Source: an uncultured Pseudomonadales bacterium
GTDB taxonomy: Bacteria > Pseudomonadota > Gammaproteobacteria > Pseudomonadales > Azotimanducaceae
Direction: 5' to 3'
Assembly: GCA_938036875.1 (NCBI GenBank)
Contig: CALHVX010000017.1
Coordinates: 124,001 to 188,000, forward strand
Length of the DNA stretch: 64,000 bases
Under the pieces are notes generated by a model. That model was not told the DNA's origin. It was given only the letters and a program-made list of their open reading frames with translations, and did no database searches. This document shows, piece after piece, positions 25,966-34,929 of this stretch. The position numbers were made by a program, and so were the translations under genes. Position 1 is the first letter of the stretch. Each line of letters begins with the position of its first letter.

Positions 25966-26742
25966 TTAAGCGTTCTTGATCGTCAACCCACCATCAACGG
26001 GTAAGGTTACCCCGGTAATAAAGCTTGCTGCAGGCAGCACCAAGCTCAAGGTGCCATGTGCCACTTCTTCTGGTTCAGCGTAGCGTTTAAGGGCAACTCG
26101 CCGACGGGCAAAAATTAGTTTTTGTTCATCTGGAATGGCATCCGTCATGCCGGTTCGAATCGGCCCAGGGCAAACACAATTCACCGTAATACCTTCGCCT
26201 CCCAACTCCACCGCCAAGGAGCGGGTCAAGCCAATCACACCCGTTTTCGCGGACGTGTACTGACTGCCAAACTTGGTTGCGCCCAAACCCTCGGTCGAAG
26301 CGATGTTGACAATGCGCGGGTGCTCCGCATCACGTAAGTGCGGCAAACAAGCCCGGATGGTGTGTACGTGCGCATCCAGCAGCACCGCAAAGGTTTTGCT
26401 CCAATGGCTTAGGTAATCTGGATGATCAATGGGGGTGCTGCTGGAGATACCTGCGTTGTTCACCAATATATCAATGCCGCCAAAGTGTGCGGCAATCTCT
26501 TCAATGGTTTTGGCAATAGCACCAGCATCCGCCAAATCTAGAGTCCAACCACGCGCTGTCGAGCCATCTTTCTCTATGCCATCAACCACCGCTTGCAAAG
26601 GTTCGGCATTCAGGTCAATGGCGGCAACCTTGGCGCCTTGGTCCGCAAAGAGTTCAGCCGTTGCACGACCCATACCGCTGGCGGCGCCGGTGACAATGGC
26701 AACCTTCCCTTCAATGGACCGACTTAACTTAGATAGCGACAT
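25966..26742 (-). CDS. Short-chain dehydrogenase/reductase (SDR)
   Basis: This 258-residue classical SDR has TGAASGMGRAT (cofactor), an acidic residue after strand 2 in AAIDLNAEP suggesting NAD(H), NNAGISS, catalytic Ser in NIASTEGL and YTSAK. The longer open frame to 26856 is rejected because a strong ribosome-binding site lies directly before ATG 26742. It is coupled to the GPH transporter (2-base gap) and follows another SDR by 40 bases, so the three probably form one operon acting on one substrate. Confidence 0.92.
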   Translation of the reverse strand: MSLSKLSRSIEGKVAIVTGAASGMGRATAELFADQGAKVAAIDLNAEPLQAVVDGIEKDGSTARGWTLDLADAGAIAKTIEEIAAHFGGIDILVNNAGISSSTPIDHPDYLSHWSKTFAVLLDAHVHTIRACLPHLRDAEHPRIVNIASTEGLGATKFGSQYTSAKTGVIGLTRSLAVELGGEGITVNCVCPGPIRTGMTDAIPDEQKLIFARRRVALKRYAEPEEVAHGTLSLVLPAASFITGVTLPVDGGLTIKNA

Positions 26743-26744
26743 AA

Positions 26745-26752
26745 CCCCTCCC
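26745..26752 (-). promoter_or_regulatory. Ribosome-binding site fixing the SDR start at 26742
   Basis: GGGAGGGG on the minus strand ends two bases before ATG 26742. It is among the strongest Shine-Dalgarno matches in the window and rules against the 38-codon upstream extension. Confidence 0.75.
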
Positions 26753-26782
26753 AGAAGAAATGAAAAACAAGCAGCCAAAAAG

Positions 26783-27637
26783 CTAGGCTGAACCCCCTTC
26801 AAGCATACCCGAGAACACATCCAGATTGGGACCACGGCGCAAATGGTGACCACCATCCACCGGGAGGTTTACGCCGGTAATCCAGCTTGCCTGAGGCCCA
26901 CAAAGGAAGCGCACGGCCTGGGCAATGTCAGACACAACCCCCGTTCGTCCTATAGGCATGCAGGCTAAGTAGTCTTGATGCACTTCATCCGTGGCAAACA
27001 AGCCAACCGCAATATCGGTGTCCACCAACCCTGGGCAGACACTGTTAACCCGTATGCCAGCGCTACCCAATTCATCCGCAAGGTTACGCACCAGCATGTC
27101 TATGCCCGCTTTGCTGACGCAATACGCACTCATAAACCGATGGGAGCGCAATCCCGCAATAGAGGAGATCGCACACATAGCGCCGCCACCATTATTACGA
27201 ATGGCCTGACCTGCCTGTTTAAAGGTGAAGAAGGTACCATCCAGATTCGTTTGCATAATTTGCTGCCACTCATCAGAGGTAGTCTGCAACGATGGGCTTA
27301 ACCCGCCAACGCCTGCATTAGCCACCGCAATGGTGAGTGGATGCCGCGCGTTGGCAGCTTTAACACTCTCAGCAACCGAGGCTTCATTCGACACATCGCA
27401 AGGCTCGCTGAAGACCTCAACGCCATTGGCGATCGCCTGGGGCTGCAAGTGAGCAACCGCCGCGGCCAGCTTGTCCTTGTTGCGTCCTAATATGGTGACA
27501 TGCACCCCATCTGCCAGCAGCCCTTCAGCGCAAGCGAGGCCAATACCGCTACCACCACCAGTGATCAGTGCATGTCCATTGGTTGTGCTCACACGATGAG
27601 TTGAGTTGGTCTGATCGGCAGTTGCTGTACCTGACAT
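26783..27637 (-). CDS. Short-chain dehydrogenase/reductase (SDR)
   Basis: This 284-residue classical SDR from ATG 27637 has CGGAGA upstream; the track frame to 27673 is not needed. Motifs are TGGGSGIGLAC, VANAGVGG in place of NNAG, catalytic Ser in AISSIAGL and YCVSK. The residues after strand 2 (LGRNKDK) favour NADP(H). It has an about 20-residue Thr/Ser-rich N-terminal tail before the fold. It heads the SDR-SDR-transporter operon and is divergent from qmcA. Substrate unknown. Confidence 0.9.
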   Translation of the reverse strand: MSGTATADQTNSTHRVSTTNGHALITGGGSGIGLACAEGLLADGVHVTILGRNKDKLAAAVAHLQPQAIANGVEVFSEPCDVSNEASVAESVKAANARHPLTIAVANAGVGGLSPSLQTTSDEWQQIMQTNLDGTFFTFKQAGQAIRNNGGGAMCAISSIAGLRSHRFMSAYCVSKAGIDMLVRNLADELGSAGIRVNSVCPGLVDTDIAVGLFATDEVHQDYLACMPIGRTGVVSDIAQAVRFLCGPQASWITGVNLPVDGGHHLRRGPNLDVFSGMLEGGSA

Positions 27638-27744
27638 AGTGGTCTCCGAGTTAATAAAAAATGCTGATAACACCAGTATACGGCAGCAAATTTGCGGTGT
27701 TGTATACTCAGGCTTCGCTAGCCAATCGCAAACAGGAAGTTCCT

Positions 27745-28653
27745 ATGGGTTTTGAAATTAGCACCATCATCTTGTTGGTCTTGGCGGTGGTTGTAGCCAG
27801 CGCCATCGTTAAAATTGTGCCTCAGGGCGAAAACTGGACAATCGAACGTTTCGGCAAATACACCCGGACCTTGCCATCCGGCTTAGGTATTTTGGTGCCT
27901 TTCATTGAACGCGTTGGCCGCAAGCAAAACATGATGGAGCAGGTGCTCGATGTGGCCGGCCAAGAGGTCATCACCAACGACAACGCAACCGTGATCACCG
28001 ATGCCGTCTGCTTCTTCCAAATCTCCGATGCCGCCGCGGCCAGCTACGAAGTGAACAACCTCGAGTACGCCCTGCAAAACCTGGTTATGACCAACATACG
28101 TGCCGTCATCGGCTCCATGGCCCTAGACGAAACCTTATCCATGCGTGACAAGATCAACCGCCAGGTGCTCGAAAAGGTCGACGAAGCCACGCGTCCTTGG
28201 GGGCTCAAAGTGACGCGCATCGAGATCAAGGACATTAAGCCACCGCAAGATTTGGTGGATGCCATGGCCAAACAGATGAAAGCAGAGCGCGAAAAGCGGG
28301 CCACTATCTTAGAAGCCGAAGGTTATCGAGAGGCAGAAATTGCTCGCGCCCAAGGTGAGAAGCAGTCGGCGGTACTCGAAGCAGAGGGCCGGCGCGAGTC
28401 GGCGTTTCGAGATGCAGAGGCTCGCGAACGTTTGGCGGAAGCAGAGGCCAAAGCTACCGAAACCGTTTCCATCGCTATTCGCAACGGTGACCGCCAGGCC
28501 ATCAATTACTTTATCGCCCAGAAATACACCGAAGCCGTGCAAGCCATTGGCACCTCCAACAACTCCAAAGTGGTGCTAATGCCCTTTGAAGCCGGCAGCT
28601 TGCTGGGCTCCATCGAAGGCATTCGTGAGGTGCTTAAGGACGACAGAGGATGA
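27745..28653 (+). CDS. SPFH/Band-7 membrane protein QmcA-like (paraslipin)
   Basis: This 302-residue protein has an N-terminal membrane helix (about residues 5-23), then an SPFH/prohibitin domain ([40 protein letters not shown]) and an Ala/Glu-rich coiled coil with [17 protein letters not shown]. These flotillin-like proteins form large membrane assemblies and modulate FtsH or other membrane-protein turnover. ATG 27745 has AGGAAG upstream. It overlaps nfeD by ATGA, the classic QmcA-NfeD (YbbK-YbbL type) pair. Confidence 0.93.
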   Translation: MGFEISTIILLVLAVVVASAIVKIVPQGENWTIERFGKYTRTLPSGLGILVPFIERVGRKQNMMEQVLDVAGQEVITNDNATVITDAVCFFQISDAAAASYEVNNLEYALQNLVMTNIRAVIGSMALDETLSMRDKINRQVLEKVDEATRPWGLKVTRIEIKDIKPPQDLVDAMAKQMKAEREKRATILEAEGYREAEIARAQGEKQSAVLEAEGRRESAFRDAEARERLAEAEAKATETVSIAIRNGDRQAINYFIAQKYTEAVQAIGTSNNSKVVLMPFEAGSLLGSIEGIREVLKDDRG

Positions 28654-29093
28654 GCTTCCCACCCCTCTACCTATGGTTGAGTGTAGGCATTGTGCTGCTC
28701 ATCATCGAGATGCTTGGGTTTACCGGCTTCTTTCTCGGCATGGCGGCTGCCGCCTTTGTCACCTCGGCTTACGTTTGGCTAGCGGCACCCGCCGACATTT
28801 GGTCCGGTATCTGGGTCTTCGCCCCGCTCGCCGTACTGTTTTCCTGGGCCTATTGGCATTTCTTTCGAGATTTCAACAGCGTCACCGATGCCCCGGAGCT
28901 GAATCAGCGCAAGGCTAAGTTAGTGGGCAAAAGTTTTGAGTTGACCCAGGATATCCATGCGAACCCGACTGGGTACTTTCTTGGCGATACTCGCTGGCAA
29001 GTAGCCAGCCAGGAAGAAACCATCAGCGCAGGCACCAGGGTAGTGGTGCAACGCGTACGTGATGATGGGGTTTTGATCGTTGCTGCCAGCTAG
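28650..29093 (+). CDS. NfeD family membrane protein
   Basis: This short NfeD of 147 residues has three or four membrane helices in the first 75 residues ([47 protein letters not shown]) and a C-terminal OB-fold-like domain ([28 protein letters not shown]). It is the usual partner of the SPFH protein encoded immediately upstream, with a 4-base overlap. It ends before the hairpin that separates it from tRNA-Lys. Confidence 0.92.
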   Translation: MSFPPLYLWLSVGIVLLIIEMLGFTGFFLGMAAAAFVTSAYVWLAAPADIWSGIWVFAPLAVLFSWAYWHFFRDFNSVTDAPELNQRKAKLVGKSFELTQDIHANPTGYFLGDTRWQVASQEETISAGTRVVVQRVRDDGVLIVAAS

Positions 29094-29115
29094 CTAGCAC
29101 AGCAGCGAGAAACAC

Positions 29116-29146
29116 CTACTGCTAGCCTGACAGGCTAGAAGTAGGG
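29116..29146. terminator. Bidirectional hairpin between nfeD and tRNA-Lys
   Basis: This inverted repeat has arms CCTACT/AGTAGG and CTAGCC/GGCTAG, one internal mismatch and a 5-base loop. It sits between the convergent nfeD stop and tRNA-Lys 3' end. T-tracts are poor on both sides (TGTTTCTC on the minus strand), so termination may be partial or the hairpin may act in 3'-end protection. Confidence 0.65.
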
Positions 29147-29158
29147 TCTGGAAAAAGT

Positions 29159-29234
29159 TGGTGGGCCGTCCGAGACTTGAACTCGGGACCAACAGGTTAA
29201 AAGCCCGGTGCTCTACCAACTGAGCTAACGGCCC
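29159..29234 (-). tRNA. tRNA-Lys (anticodon TTT), CCA encoded
   Basis: This is a complete cloverleaf: a 7-bp acceptor GGGCCGT/ACGGCCC, a D-arm with GCTCAGTTGGTAGAGC, anticodon loop CTTTTAA with anticodon TTT, and a T-arm with GTTCAAGT. The discriminator is A, followed by an encoded CCA at the 3' end. The first anticodon-stem pair (C27:U43) is mismatched; the other four pair. Its position after queE-queC is the pseudomonad order. Confidence 0.97.
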
Positions 29235-29255
29235 AACGCTTTGCAGCGAGCGCGA

Positions 29256-29284
29256 ATTGTATGTATCCGGCCCGTGCTTGCCAA
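29256..29284 (-). promoter_or_regulatory. Sigma-70-type promoter of tRNA-Lys
   Basis: On the minus strand TTGGCA (29284-29279) and TACAAT (29261-29256) are separated by 17 bases, near the consensus for both boxes. Transcription would begin about 15 bases before the tRNA. The following TCGCGCTCGC is a G+C-rich discriminator, the hallmark of stable-RNA promoters under stringent (ppGpp/DksA) control in enterics. Confidence 0.75.
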
Positions 29285-29338
29285 CCCTTAGAGGCAAGTT
29301 ACAGTCGAAATTTAGTATTTTCCGGCTTACAACTGCGC

Positions 29339-30043
29339 TCAGGCGTACCGAGTTGGGTCTTTTACCCCGCAAGCCACAAATCCTTGATGCCGAATACGGC
29401 AGCTATCGCAGCGGCCGCAGGCCTGAGCATGCAGGTCAGGTTGGTAGCAAGACAAGGTGAGCGCGAAATCCACGCCCAGTTGAAGGCCGGTCTGAATAAT
29501 CTCAGCCTTGGTCATGGCGACCAAAGGCGCTTCAATCTGCAGACGCTCCGAGGCATCTTGCGCTTCCACAGCCGCTTTGGTTGCCAAATTGGCCATATCT
29601 TCAAAGGCCTGCAGGAACTCGGGACGACAATCTGGATAGCCTGAGTAATCCACCGCGTTGGCACCGATAAAGATGTGACGTGCCTGGAGGGTTTCAGCCC
29701 AAGCCAGGGCCAAGGATAAAAAGACGGTGTTACGCGCAGGCACATAAGTAACCGGAATTGCGCCAGCCTCATCCACCGGCGCATCGAGCGCCGCTTCTGG
29801 GACAGCCAGCGACGCATCGGTCAGTGCAGACCCGCCAAACATAGAGAGATCAATGGGCATGACCCGGTGCGCCAACGCGCCTAGATGTTGAGCCACTTGG
29901 CTCGCCGCTTCTAGCTCTAGCTGGTGACGCTGGCCGTAAGCAAAGGACAGCGCATAACAGTCGAACCCTCGATCGCGTGCAATGGCTAGAGTGGTTGCGG
30001 AATCCAACCCGCCAGACACTAAAACAACCGCTGCCTGGCTCAT
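29339..30043 (-). CDS. queC: 7-cyano-7-deazaguanine synthase
   Basis: QueC converts 7-carboxy-7-deazaguanine to preQ0 with ATP and ammonia, on the way to queuosine in tRNA. It has the PP-loop [16 protein letters not shown] at the N-terminus, the [18 protein letters not shown] block and a zinc site with cysteines in [17 protein letters not shown] near the C-terminus. The start at ATG 30043 makes an ATGA overlap with queE and gives 234 residues, matching the family (231 in E. coli). The upstream frame to 30064 is not needed. Confidence 0.96.
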   Translation of the reverse strand: MSQAAVVLVSGGLDSATTLAIARDRGFDCYALSFAYGQRHQLELEAASQVAQHLGALAHRVMPIDLSMFGGSALTDASLAVPEAALDAPVDEAGAIPVTYVPARNTVFLSLALAWAETLQARHIFIGANAVDYSGYPDCRPEFLQAFEDMANLATKAAVEAQDASERLQIEAPLVAMTKAEIIQTGLQLGVDFALTLSCYQPDLHAQACGRCDSCRIRHQGFVACGVKDPTRYA

Positions 30044-30741
30044 CGTCCTGGCTCCGCGCCCCAAAGCAGCTTGTGCAGCTGAACTTGCATCCGCACTTTT
30101 AGCCGGTCTTCAACAATCCAATCCGCCAAATCGCGTGCCGGCAACTCATCAACGCTGGGCGAAAACCAAACCACACCAACCCGACCGGCAAGCTGCAACT
30201 CATCACACTTCAACTTGGCCCAGTCATAGTCGCTGCGATTGCACAGGACAAATTTAATCTGATCGTGAGGGCCGCAATGCGCCAGGTTGCTCCACAAGTT
30301 ACGACTCACCTCCCCAGATCCAGGCGTTTTTAGATCCATTACCTTGCTGACTCGGCTATCAACTGCAGCCACATCCAATGCGCCACTAGTCTCCAGCGAC
30401 ACTCGCAGACCAGCATCACACAAGGCCACCATCAACGGGAGAACATTGGGCTGGGCAAGCGGCTCGCCACCGGTCACGGTGACATGGTCAACGCCATAAG
30501 CCACTACCTGAGCGCAGATATCAGCCAGACTACGTTGCTCTCCGCCATGAAACGCATATTCAGTATCACAATATTGGCAGCGCAACGGACAACCGGTGAG
30601 GCGCACAAACACCGTGGGGTAACCGGCGGTCGCGGCTTCCCCTTGCAAGGATAGGAAGATTTCGGTGATGCGCAGCTGGCTGGCGTCAAGCATGTCATCG
30701 GACCCACAGGCAGCCGCCTGCGCGTTAACCGTTGTGGTCAC
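30040..30741 (-). CDS. queE: 7-carboxy-7-deazaguanine synthase
   Basis: QueE is the radical-SAM enzyme that contracts 6-carboxy-tetrahydropterin to 7-carboxy-7-deazaguanine. The cluster motif [10 protein letters not shown] is the CxxxCxxC form typical of radical SAM proteins. [12 protein letters not shown] at residue 25 and [11 protein letters not shown] are the other family marks. It is 233 residues long. Its ATG overlaps the cpoB stop as ATGA and its stop overlaps queC. The other queuosine genes (queD, queF, tgt) are not in the window. Confidence 0.95.
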   Translation of the reverse strand: MTTTVNAQAAACGSDDMLDASQLRITEIFLSLQGEAATAGYPTVFVRLTGCPLRCQYCDTEYAFHGGEQRSLADICAQVVAYGVDHVTVTGGEPLAQPNVLPLMVALCDAGLRVSLETSGALDVAAVDSRVSKVMDLKTPGSGEVSRNLWSNLAHCGPHDQIKFVLCNRSDYDWAKLKCDELQLAGRVGVVWFSPSVDELPARDLADWIVEDRLKVRMQVQLHKLLWGAEPGR

Positions 30742-31649
30742 TGCATCTCTTTGGCGTAATCAGCAGCCAACTTTGCCGCATTGCTGTTAGCAAACTCGCC
30801 GCGCACGCGGTTTAGATACTGCAACGCGCGATCTTTGTCCCCTTGTCGGTGATAGACCACGCCAATTTTGTACAGCGCATCTGGCACCTTGGCATGGTTT
30901 GGGTAGAGATCAATCACCTGTACAAATTGCTGTCGAGCTTTTGCGTCATTGCTCTTCGCAAGATAAAGCTCACCCAACCAATAAAACGCATGCCCGTTGT
31001 AGGAGCCACCGGGGTAATCCACCACCAAACGATTGAACGCCAGTATCGATTGATCAAACTGTCGTGCCTTCATAAGGCCAATCGCATCGCTGTAGGCTTT
31101 ACGTTCCTTGGCATCCGCTGCACCGCTATTGGCTGCAGGTTGTGGGTTGTTGGCGCCTGGATCGGTACCAGCATTTGACCCAGAGTCACTTCCAGGCACT
31201 GGAACATATAACTCGCCATCACGCAGTGCAGGCTGCCCAACTCCTGGGTTAGTCGCCTGCGTGGGTGTGCGTGCTGGGGCGCGGGTTGCTCCACCGCTAG
31301 AGCGCGCAACGCCTGCGACACCTTGCATACGCCGGTCTAAATCTAGGTATTGGGATTTCTGATCTTTGCGCAACCGGCTCAGCTGGTGCGCCTGCTCTTC
31401 AACCAGTCCGCGCAAGTCTTGCACCTCTTGCTGCAGCGTCTGCAATTGGAAGTAAAGCTCGGAGAGGCGCGCAGTGGAAACACCACCCGACGCTGGCTGA
31501 GCCAAGGGTTGAACCGCGGTCGCAGCCCCCCGGCCAGTGGACTCCTCCACCGGCACTGCGGCTACCGCACAGGCCGAAAGAGAAAACGACGCACCGACTA
31601 GGGTGCCTAGAGCCACATGCCTAAGCGCTGTGTTGAAGATCCTAATCAT
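30738..31649 (-). CDS. cpoB: Tol-Pal system protein YbgF/CpoB
   Basis: CpoB coordinates peptidoglycan synthesis with outer-membrane constriction through TolA and PBP1B. The 303-residue protein has a signal peptide, a trimerising coiled coil at about residues 55-100 (ELYFQLQTLQQEVQDLRGLVEEQ), a long Ala/Gly/Pro/Ser linker and three TPRs at the C-terminus (YWLGELYLAKSNDAKARQQF). The signal ends in LSAC, which fits both a lipobox and a signal-peptidase-I site; E. coli CpoB is soluble, so lipidation here is open. Confidence 0.95.
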   Translation of the reverse strand: MIRIFNTALRHVALGTLVGASFSLSACAVAAVPVEESTGRGAATAVQPLAQPASGGVSTARLSELYFQLQTLQQEVQDLRGLVEEQAHQLSRLRKDQKSQYLDLDRRMQGVAGVARSSGGATRAPARTPTQATNPGVGQPALRDGELYVPVPGSDSGSNAGTDPGANNPQPAANSGAADAKERKAYSDAIGLMKARQFDQSILAFNRLVVDYPGGSYNGHAFYWLGELYLAKSNDAKARQQFVQVIDLYPNHAKVPDALYKIGVVYHRQGDKDRALQYLNRVRGEFANSNAAKLAADYAKEMQ

Positions 31650-31658
31650 CGATCTAAC

Positions 31659-32201
31659 CTAGCGGTACAACATAACCGCACGGCGATTACGGCCCCAGGC
31701 CGATTCCGCGTGGCCTGCATCTTCTGGACGCTCTTCACCGAAGCTCACGGTTTCGAGCTGCGAGCCGGGGACCCCAGCAGAAACCAAGAAACGGCGAACT
31801 GAGTTAGCCCGACGCTCACCTAAGGCTAGGTTGTACTCACGGGTACCACGTTCGTCGCAATGGCCTTCAATAATGACTCGACGCCCAGGATTGTCTCGTA
31901 AAAACGAGGCATGCATCTCTAGTGCGGCTAGGTCATCTGGGCCTAGGTTGGCACGGTCATAAGCGTAGTAAAAGGTGCGAGGTAGCAAACGTGAGGTGCC
32001 CGGAAAGTAAGGGTTGCCGTTGCTATCCACGGATGCAGAAGAAACCGGTGTGGTATCAACAGGCGGGGGCGTGCGATCCGGTGTTTGCGTTGGTCCCACA
32101 GAAGGTTCAACCGGTTCGGTGCGCGTGCCTGAGGTACAGCCCGCCGCCACAACCAATACCAAACTCGCAAGCGCTAGGCTACGTATCCACTGGTAAAACA
32201 T
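31659..32201 (-). CDS. pal: Peptidoglycan-associated lipoprotein Pal
   Basis: Pal is the outer-membrane lipoprotein that ties the envelope to peptidoglycan. From ATG 32201 it has a lipoprotein signal with lipobox VAAGC, a Thr/Pro-rich linker and the OmpA-like domain with IIEGHCDERGTREYNLALGERRA, which binds meso-diaminopimelate. It is 180 residues long (E. coli 173). The frame continues upstream to 32318, but AAGGAGA directly before MFYQW sets the start. Confidence 0.97.
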   Translation of the reverse strand: MFYQWIRSLALASLVLVVAAGCTSGTRTEPVEPSVGPTQTPDRTPPPVDTTPVSSASVDSNGNPYFPGTSRLLPRTFYYAYDRANLGPDDLAALEMHASFLRDNPGRRVIIEGHCDERGTREYNLALGERRANSVRRFLVSAGVPGSQLETVSFGEERPEDAGHAESAWGRNRRAVMLYR

Positions 32202-32210
32202 GATTCTATA

Positions 32211-32217
32211 TCTCCTT
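32211..32217 (-). promoter_or_regulatory. Ribosome-binding site fixing the pal start
   Basis: AAGGAGA on the minus strand lies 9 bases before ATG 32201. It excludes the 39-codon upstream extension, which lacks any signal sequence. Confidence 0.75.
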
Positions 32218-32332
32218 GGCAGCACCTTAATTTGGCTCGTAAGCCTATGCCGCATACCCAAATTTTGTTCGCTATTAACTTCCGCTCTAGCTGCAGCCAC
32301 CGCCGTGGTGTTACCCACAACAGAACCAACAG

Positions 32333-33664
32333 TTAACGCGTTCCGAGATCACCCATGTAGGGTGACCAAGCTGGCTCGCGAACATCACCAGCTGACGAAG
32401 GCAGCCGATATTTTACACGACCGTCCATTGAAACTACGGCAAGTATACCTTTGCCCTGAGATTGCGTCGCATAAATTAGCATGCTGCCGTTAGGCGCTAA
32501 TGAGGGCGATTCATCCAACGAGGTTGAGGTTAAAACCCGAACATCGTCACGCTCAATATCCATCCAAGCGATATGAAACACACCGTTTCGACGGTGCACA
32601 AAAATGAGATGCTTGCCGTCTTCCAGCATGCGTGCGCGGGCATTGTAGTCCCCTTCAAAGGTTAGGCGCTCGACAAAATTATTCGCCATATCCAGTTGGT
32701 AGATCTGGGGCTTACCGCCACGATCTGAGGTAAATAGCAGGTGTTTACCATCAGGACTCCAGCTCGGCTCGGTATCAATAGAGTGATGCCGGGTGATACG
32801 TCGCAATCGGCGATCAGCCAGCGACATCACGTAGATTTCCGGATTGCCATCACGCGACAGCACCATGGCTATTTGCTTGCCATCTGGCGAGAAAACCGGG
32901 GAGCTGTTGATACCCTTAAACGCCGTCAGCTGTTCACGCGCGCCGGTCTTGATGTTTTGCAACATGATGGCAGGACGACCTGTTTCAAACGACACGTAAG
33001 CCACCTGCTGGCCATCTGGCGCCCAAGTTGGAGACATAATGGGTTGGTCAGACAAGAACAGATTCCGAGCTTGAGCACCATCCGCATCCGCAATCTCTAA
33101 CGCATAGGTGGCGTTAGATTTCGCCGCATTTTCGCCCAGGACGTAAACAATCTTGGTGTTAAAGGCGCCACGGATGCCCGTAATGCTCTCGTACACCTTG
33201 TCCGCAATCTGGTGTGCTGCCGACCGCCATTGGTCAGCACTGGGGGATACTGCCGCCGCCACAACCTCGCGCTCGTTGAACACATCAAACAGTTGATAGT
33301 CCACGGTGAAACCACCCCGGCCATTCGCCCGGCCTCGACCGATGAGCAGATATTCCACGCCCAAAATGCGCCAGTCCCGGAAGAACACCTGCTTACGATC
33401 CGTTGGGTAAGACAACATGTTGCCTTGCTCTAAGGGGGCAAATTGACCGCTGCGCGCCAAATCCGCGCTAATAATGTCCGCTAGCGGTGGCGCACCATTG
33501 AGGTCCGCGCCTTGCAAGAAGGGCACTACCGCAATCTTCGTTTGTTTATCGTAGCCTTTGTCGATAATGATGGTATCTAGGCTTTCTGCCTGGGCAGCCA
33601 ACATCCAACCGCCGAGCAAGCCGACAACCAATATTGGCGCTAAAGTCCGCAACAACTGCTTCAC
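32333..33664 (-). CDS. tolB: Tol-Pal system beta-propeller protein TolB
   Basis: TolB is the periplasmic partner of Pal and TolA. The 443-residue protein has a signal peptide ending near LAAQA, an N-terminal alpha/beta domain (IAVVPFLQG) and a six-bladed propeller with repeated [19 protein letters not shown] and [12 protein letters not shown] blades. The ATG overlaps the tolA stop. The gap of about 130 bases to pal is open enough for a secondary promoter, but none is clear. Confidence 0.97.
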   Translation of the reverse strand: MKQLLRTLAPILVVGLLGGWMLAAQAESLDTIIIDKGYDKQTKIAVVPFLQGADLNGAPPLADIISADLARSGQFAPLEQGNMLSYPTDRKQVFFRDWRILGVEYLLIGRGRANGRGGFTVDYQLFDVFNEREVVAAAVSPSADQWRSAAHQIADKVYESITGIRGAFNTKIVYVLGENAAKSNATYALEIADADGAQARNLFLSDQPIMSPTWAPDGQQVAYVSFETGRPAIMLQNIKTGAREQLTAFKGINSSPVFSPDGKQIAMVLSRDGNPEIYVMSLADRRLRRITRHHSIDTEPSWSPDGKHLLFTSDRGGKPQIYQLDMANNFVERLTFEGDYNARARMLEDGKHLIFVHRRNGVFHIAWMDIERDDVRVLTSTSLDESPSLAPNGSMLIYATQSQGKGILAVVSMDGRVKYRLPSSAGDVREPAWSPYMGDLGTR

Positions 33665-34425
33665 CGTAACAAATCCTCTGGTTTAAATAACAAGGTGAAC
33701 TTACGAAAATGTCGTTCAAACAACTCCGACTCTGTAGGGACCACAAACTGCCCTACTTTGTTCACCGCACTCTGCGCGGATCGGTCGAATGCACCGTTAC
33801 CGCTAGAATCTACAATACTCACACTGACCACATCGCCGGTGGGCACCAGCTCTACCAGCAAGGTCACCTGCATACCCTGGCGTGCGCTAGGTGGTCGTGA
33901 CCAGTTACCAACCACCGCCTGATAGATACCCATTCGAAAGGACTGGGCCGCAGCGGCATCCACAGCAGCATCGCTAGCATCAGCCACTTCATCTAGCATG
34001 GCCTGCTCATCGTCCAGCGCATCCATAAACGACTGGTCAGCTAGCGCCTGCAAGCGCTCGGCTTTGGCCTGCGCCTCCTGCTCTTGCTTCTTCTTCAACG
34101 CCGCTTTGCGCTTGGCTGCAGCATCTACTTTGGGCTTTGCAGGTTCAGCCTTGGGTTTAGGTTCAGGCTTAGGTAGCGGTTTCGGTTCGGGCTTTGGTTG
34201 TACTACCGGTGCCGGCGTCAACATTGGTTTTGGGATCGGTTTGGGTTTGGTTTTAGAGCGTTTGGGCTCCAGAACAATTAATTTGGATTGCACAATCTGC
34301 GGCTTGATCACCTTGGTGGTGATCGCTTCAGGGTTAAACCCACGCACCAAAGCCAGCGCTGCCAAAGCGTGGATAGCCACGGCAAGCAGCAACGGCAATA
34401 TGTACATGCGCAGTGCAAAAACCAT
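33661..34425 (-). CDS. tolA: Cell envelope integrity protein TolA
   Basis: TolA links the TolQR motor to TolB-Pal across the periplasm. It has an N-terminal membrane helix ([18 protein letters not shown]), a Pro/Lys-rich KPxPKP stretch, an Ala/Lys helix and a C-terminal TolA/TonB-like domain ([27 protein letters not shown]). At 254 residues it is much shorter than E. coli TolA (421) because the helical domain II is short. It overlaps tolB by ATGA. Confidence 0.94.
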   Translation of the reverse strand: MVFALRMYILPLLLAVAIHALAALALVRGFNPEAITTKVIKPQIVQSKLIVLEPKRSKTKPKPIPKPMLTPAPVVQPKPEPKPLPKPEPKPKAEPAKPKVDAAAKRKAALKKKQEQEAQAKAERLQALADQSFMDALDDEQAMLDEVADASDAAVDAAAAQSFRMGIYQAVVGNWSRPPSARQGMQVTLLVELVPTGDVVSVSIVDSSGNGAFDRSAQSAVNKVGQFVVPTESELFERHFRKFTLLFKPEDLLR

Positions 34426-34431
34426 AACCGG

Positions 34432-34869
34432 TTACCCGCCTGCTAACTCCGGTGGATCGGTGATCAAACCAACGCTTTGCGCGCCCGCCTTTTGCAGCAC
34501 GGACATAACCCGGATCACCTCACCGTAATCGAGTGACTCATCAGCTTTGACGTAAACCGCCACTTCAGGCCGAGCACGAAGAATTTTGCCCGCTTGATCT
34601 TCTAAGGAGTAGATGGTGACTCGAGTCCCTTCATCCTCAGCATTATCAATGCCTAAGTTAAGGAATATGGCGCTATCCGCACGCACCGAGATCACCAACG
34701 GATCTTCCGTTGGATCATCAATGGTCGCAGACGGTGCATTGGGTAGGTCCACGTTTACCCCTTGAGTTAACAAGGGGGCTGTAGCCATAAAGATCACCAG
34801 CAGCACCAACATCACATCGATGTAAGGCACCACGTTAATCTCGGACATGGGTTTTCGACGGTTCGCCAT
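34432..34869 (-). CDS. tolR: Tol-Pal system protein TolR
   Basis: TolR is the ExbD-like component of the proton-driven motor. It is 145 residues long, with the basic start RRKPMSEINVVPYIDVMLVLLVIFM including the helix Asp needed for proton transfer (YIDVML). The periplasmic domain ends in VGLITDPPE. It is six bases upstream of tolA and 60 bases downstream of tolQ. Confidence 0.97.
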   Translation of the reverse strand: MANRRKPMSEINVVPYIDVMLVLLVIFMATAPLLTQGVNVDLPNAPSATIDDPTEDPLVISVRADSAIFLNLGIDNAEDEGTRVTIYSLEDQAGKILRARPEVAVYVKADESLDYGEVIRVMSVLQKAGAQSVGLITDPPELAGG

Positions 34870-34929
34870 CCTCAGCGCCTCAACTAATGCCTAGCTTAAT
34901 GCGTAAGCTGTTACCCGAACGTAAAAGGC

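Noticed and set aside
34140-34220. Short repeats in tolA resembling a repeat array
   Set aside because: They are low-complexity Lys-Pro codons in frame, without the repeat/spacer regularity of a CRISPR.
33998-34528. 176-residue plus-strand frame rich in Gly-Leu-Gly-Ser
   Set aside because: It is the antisense reading of the TolA Lys/Pro repeats.
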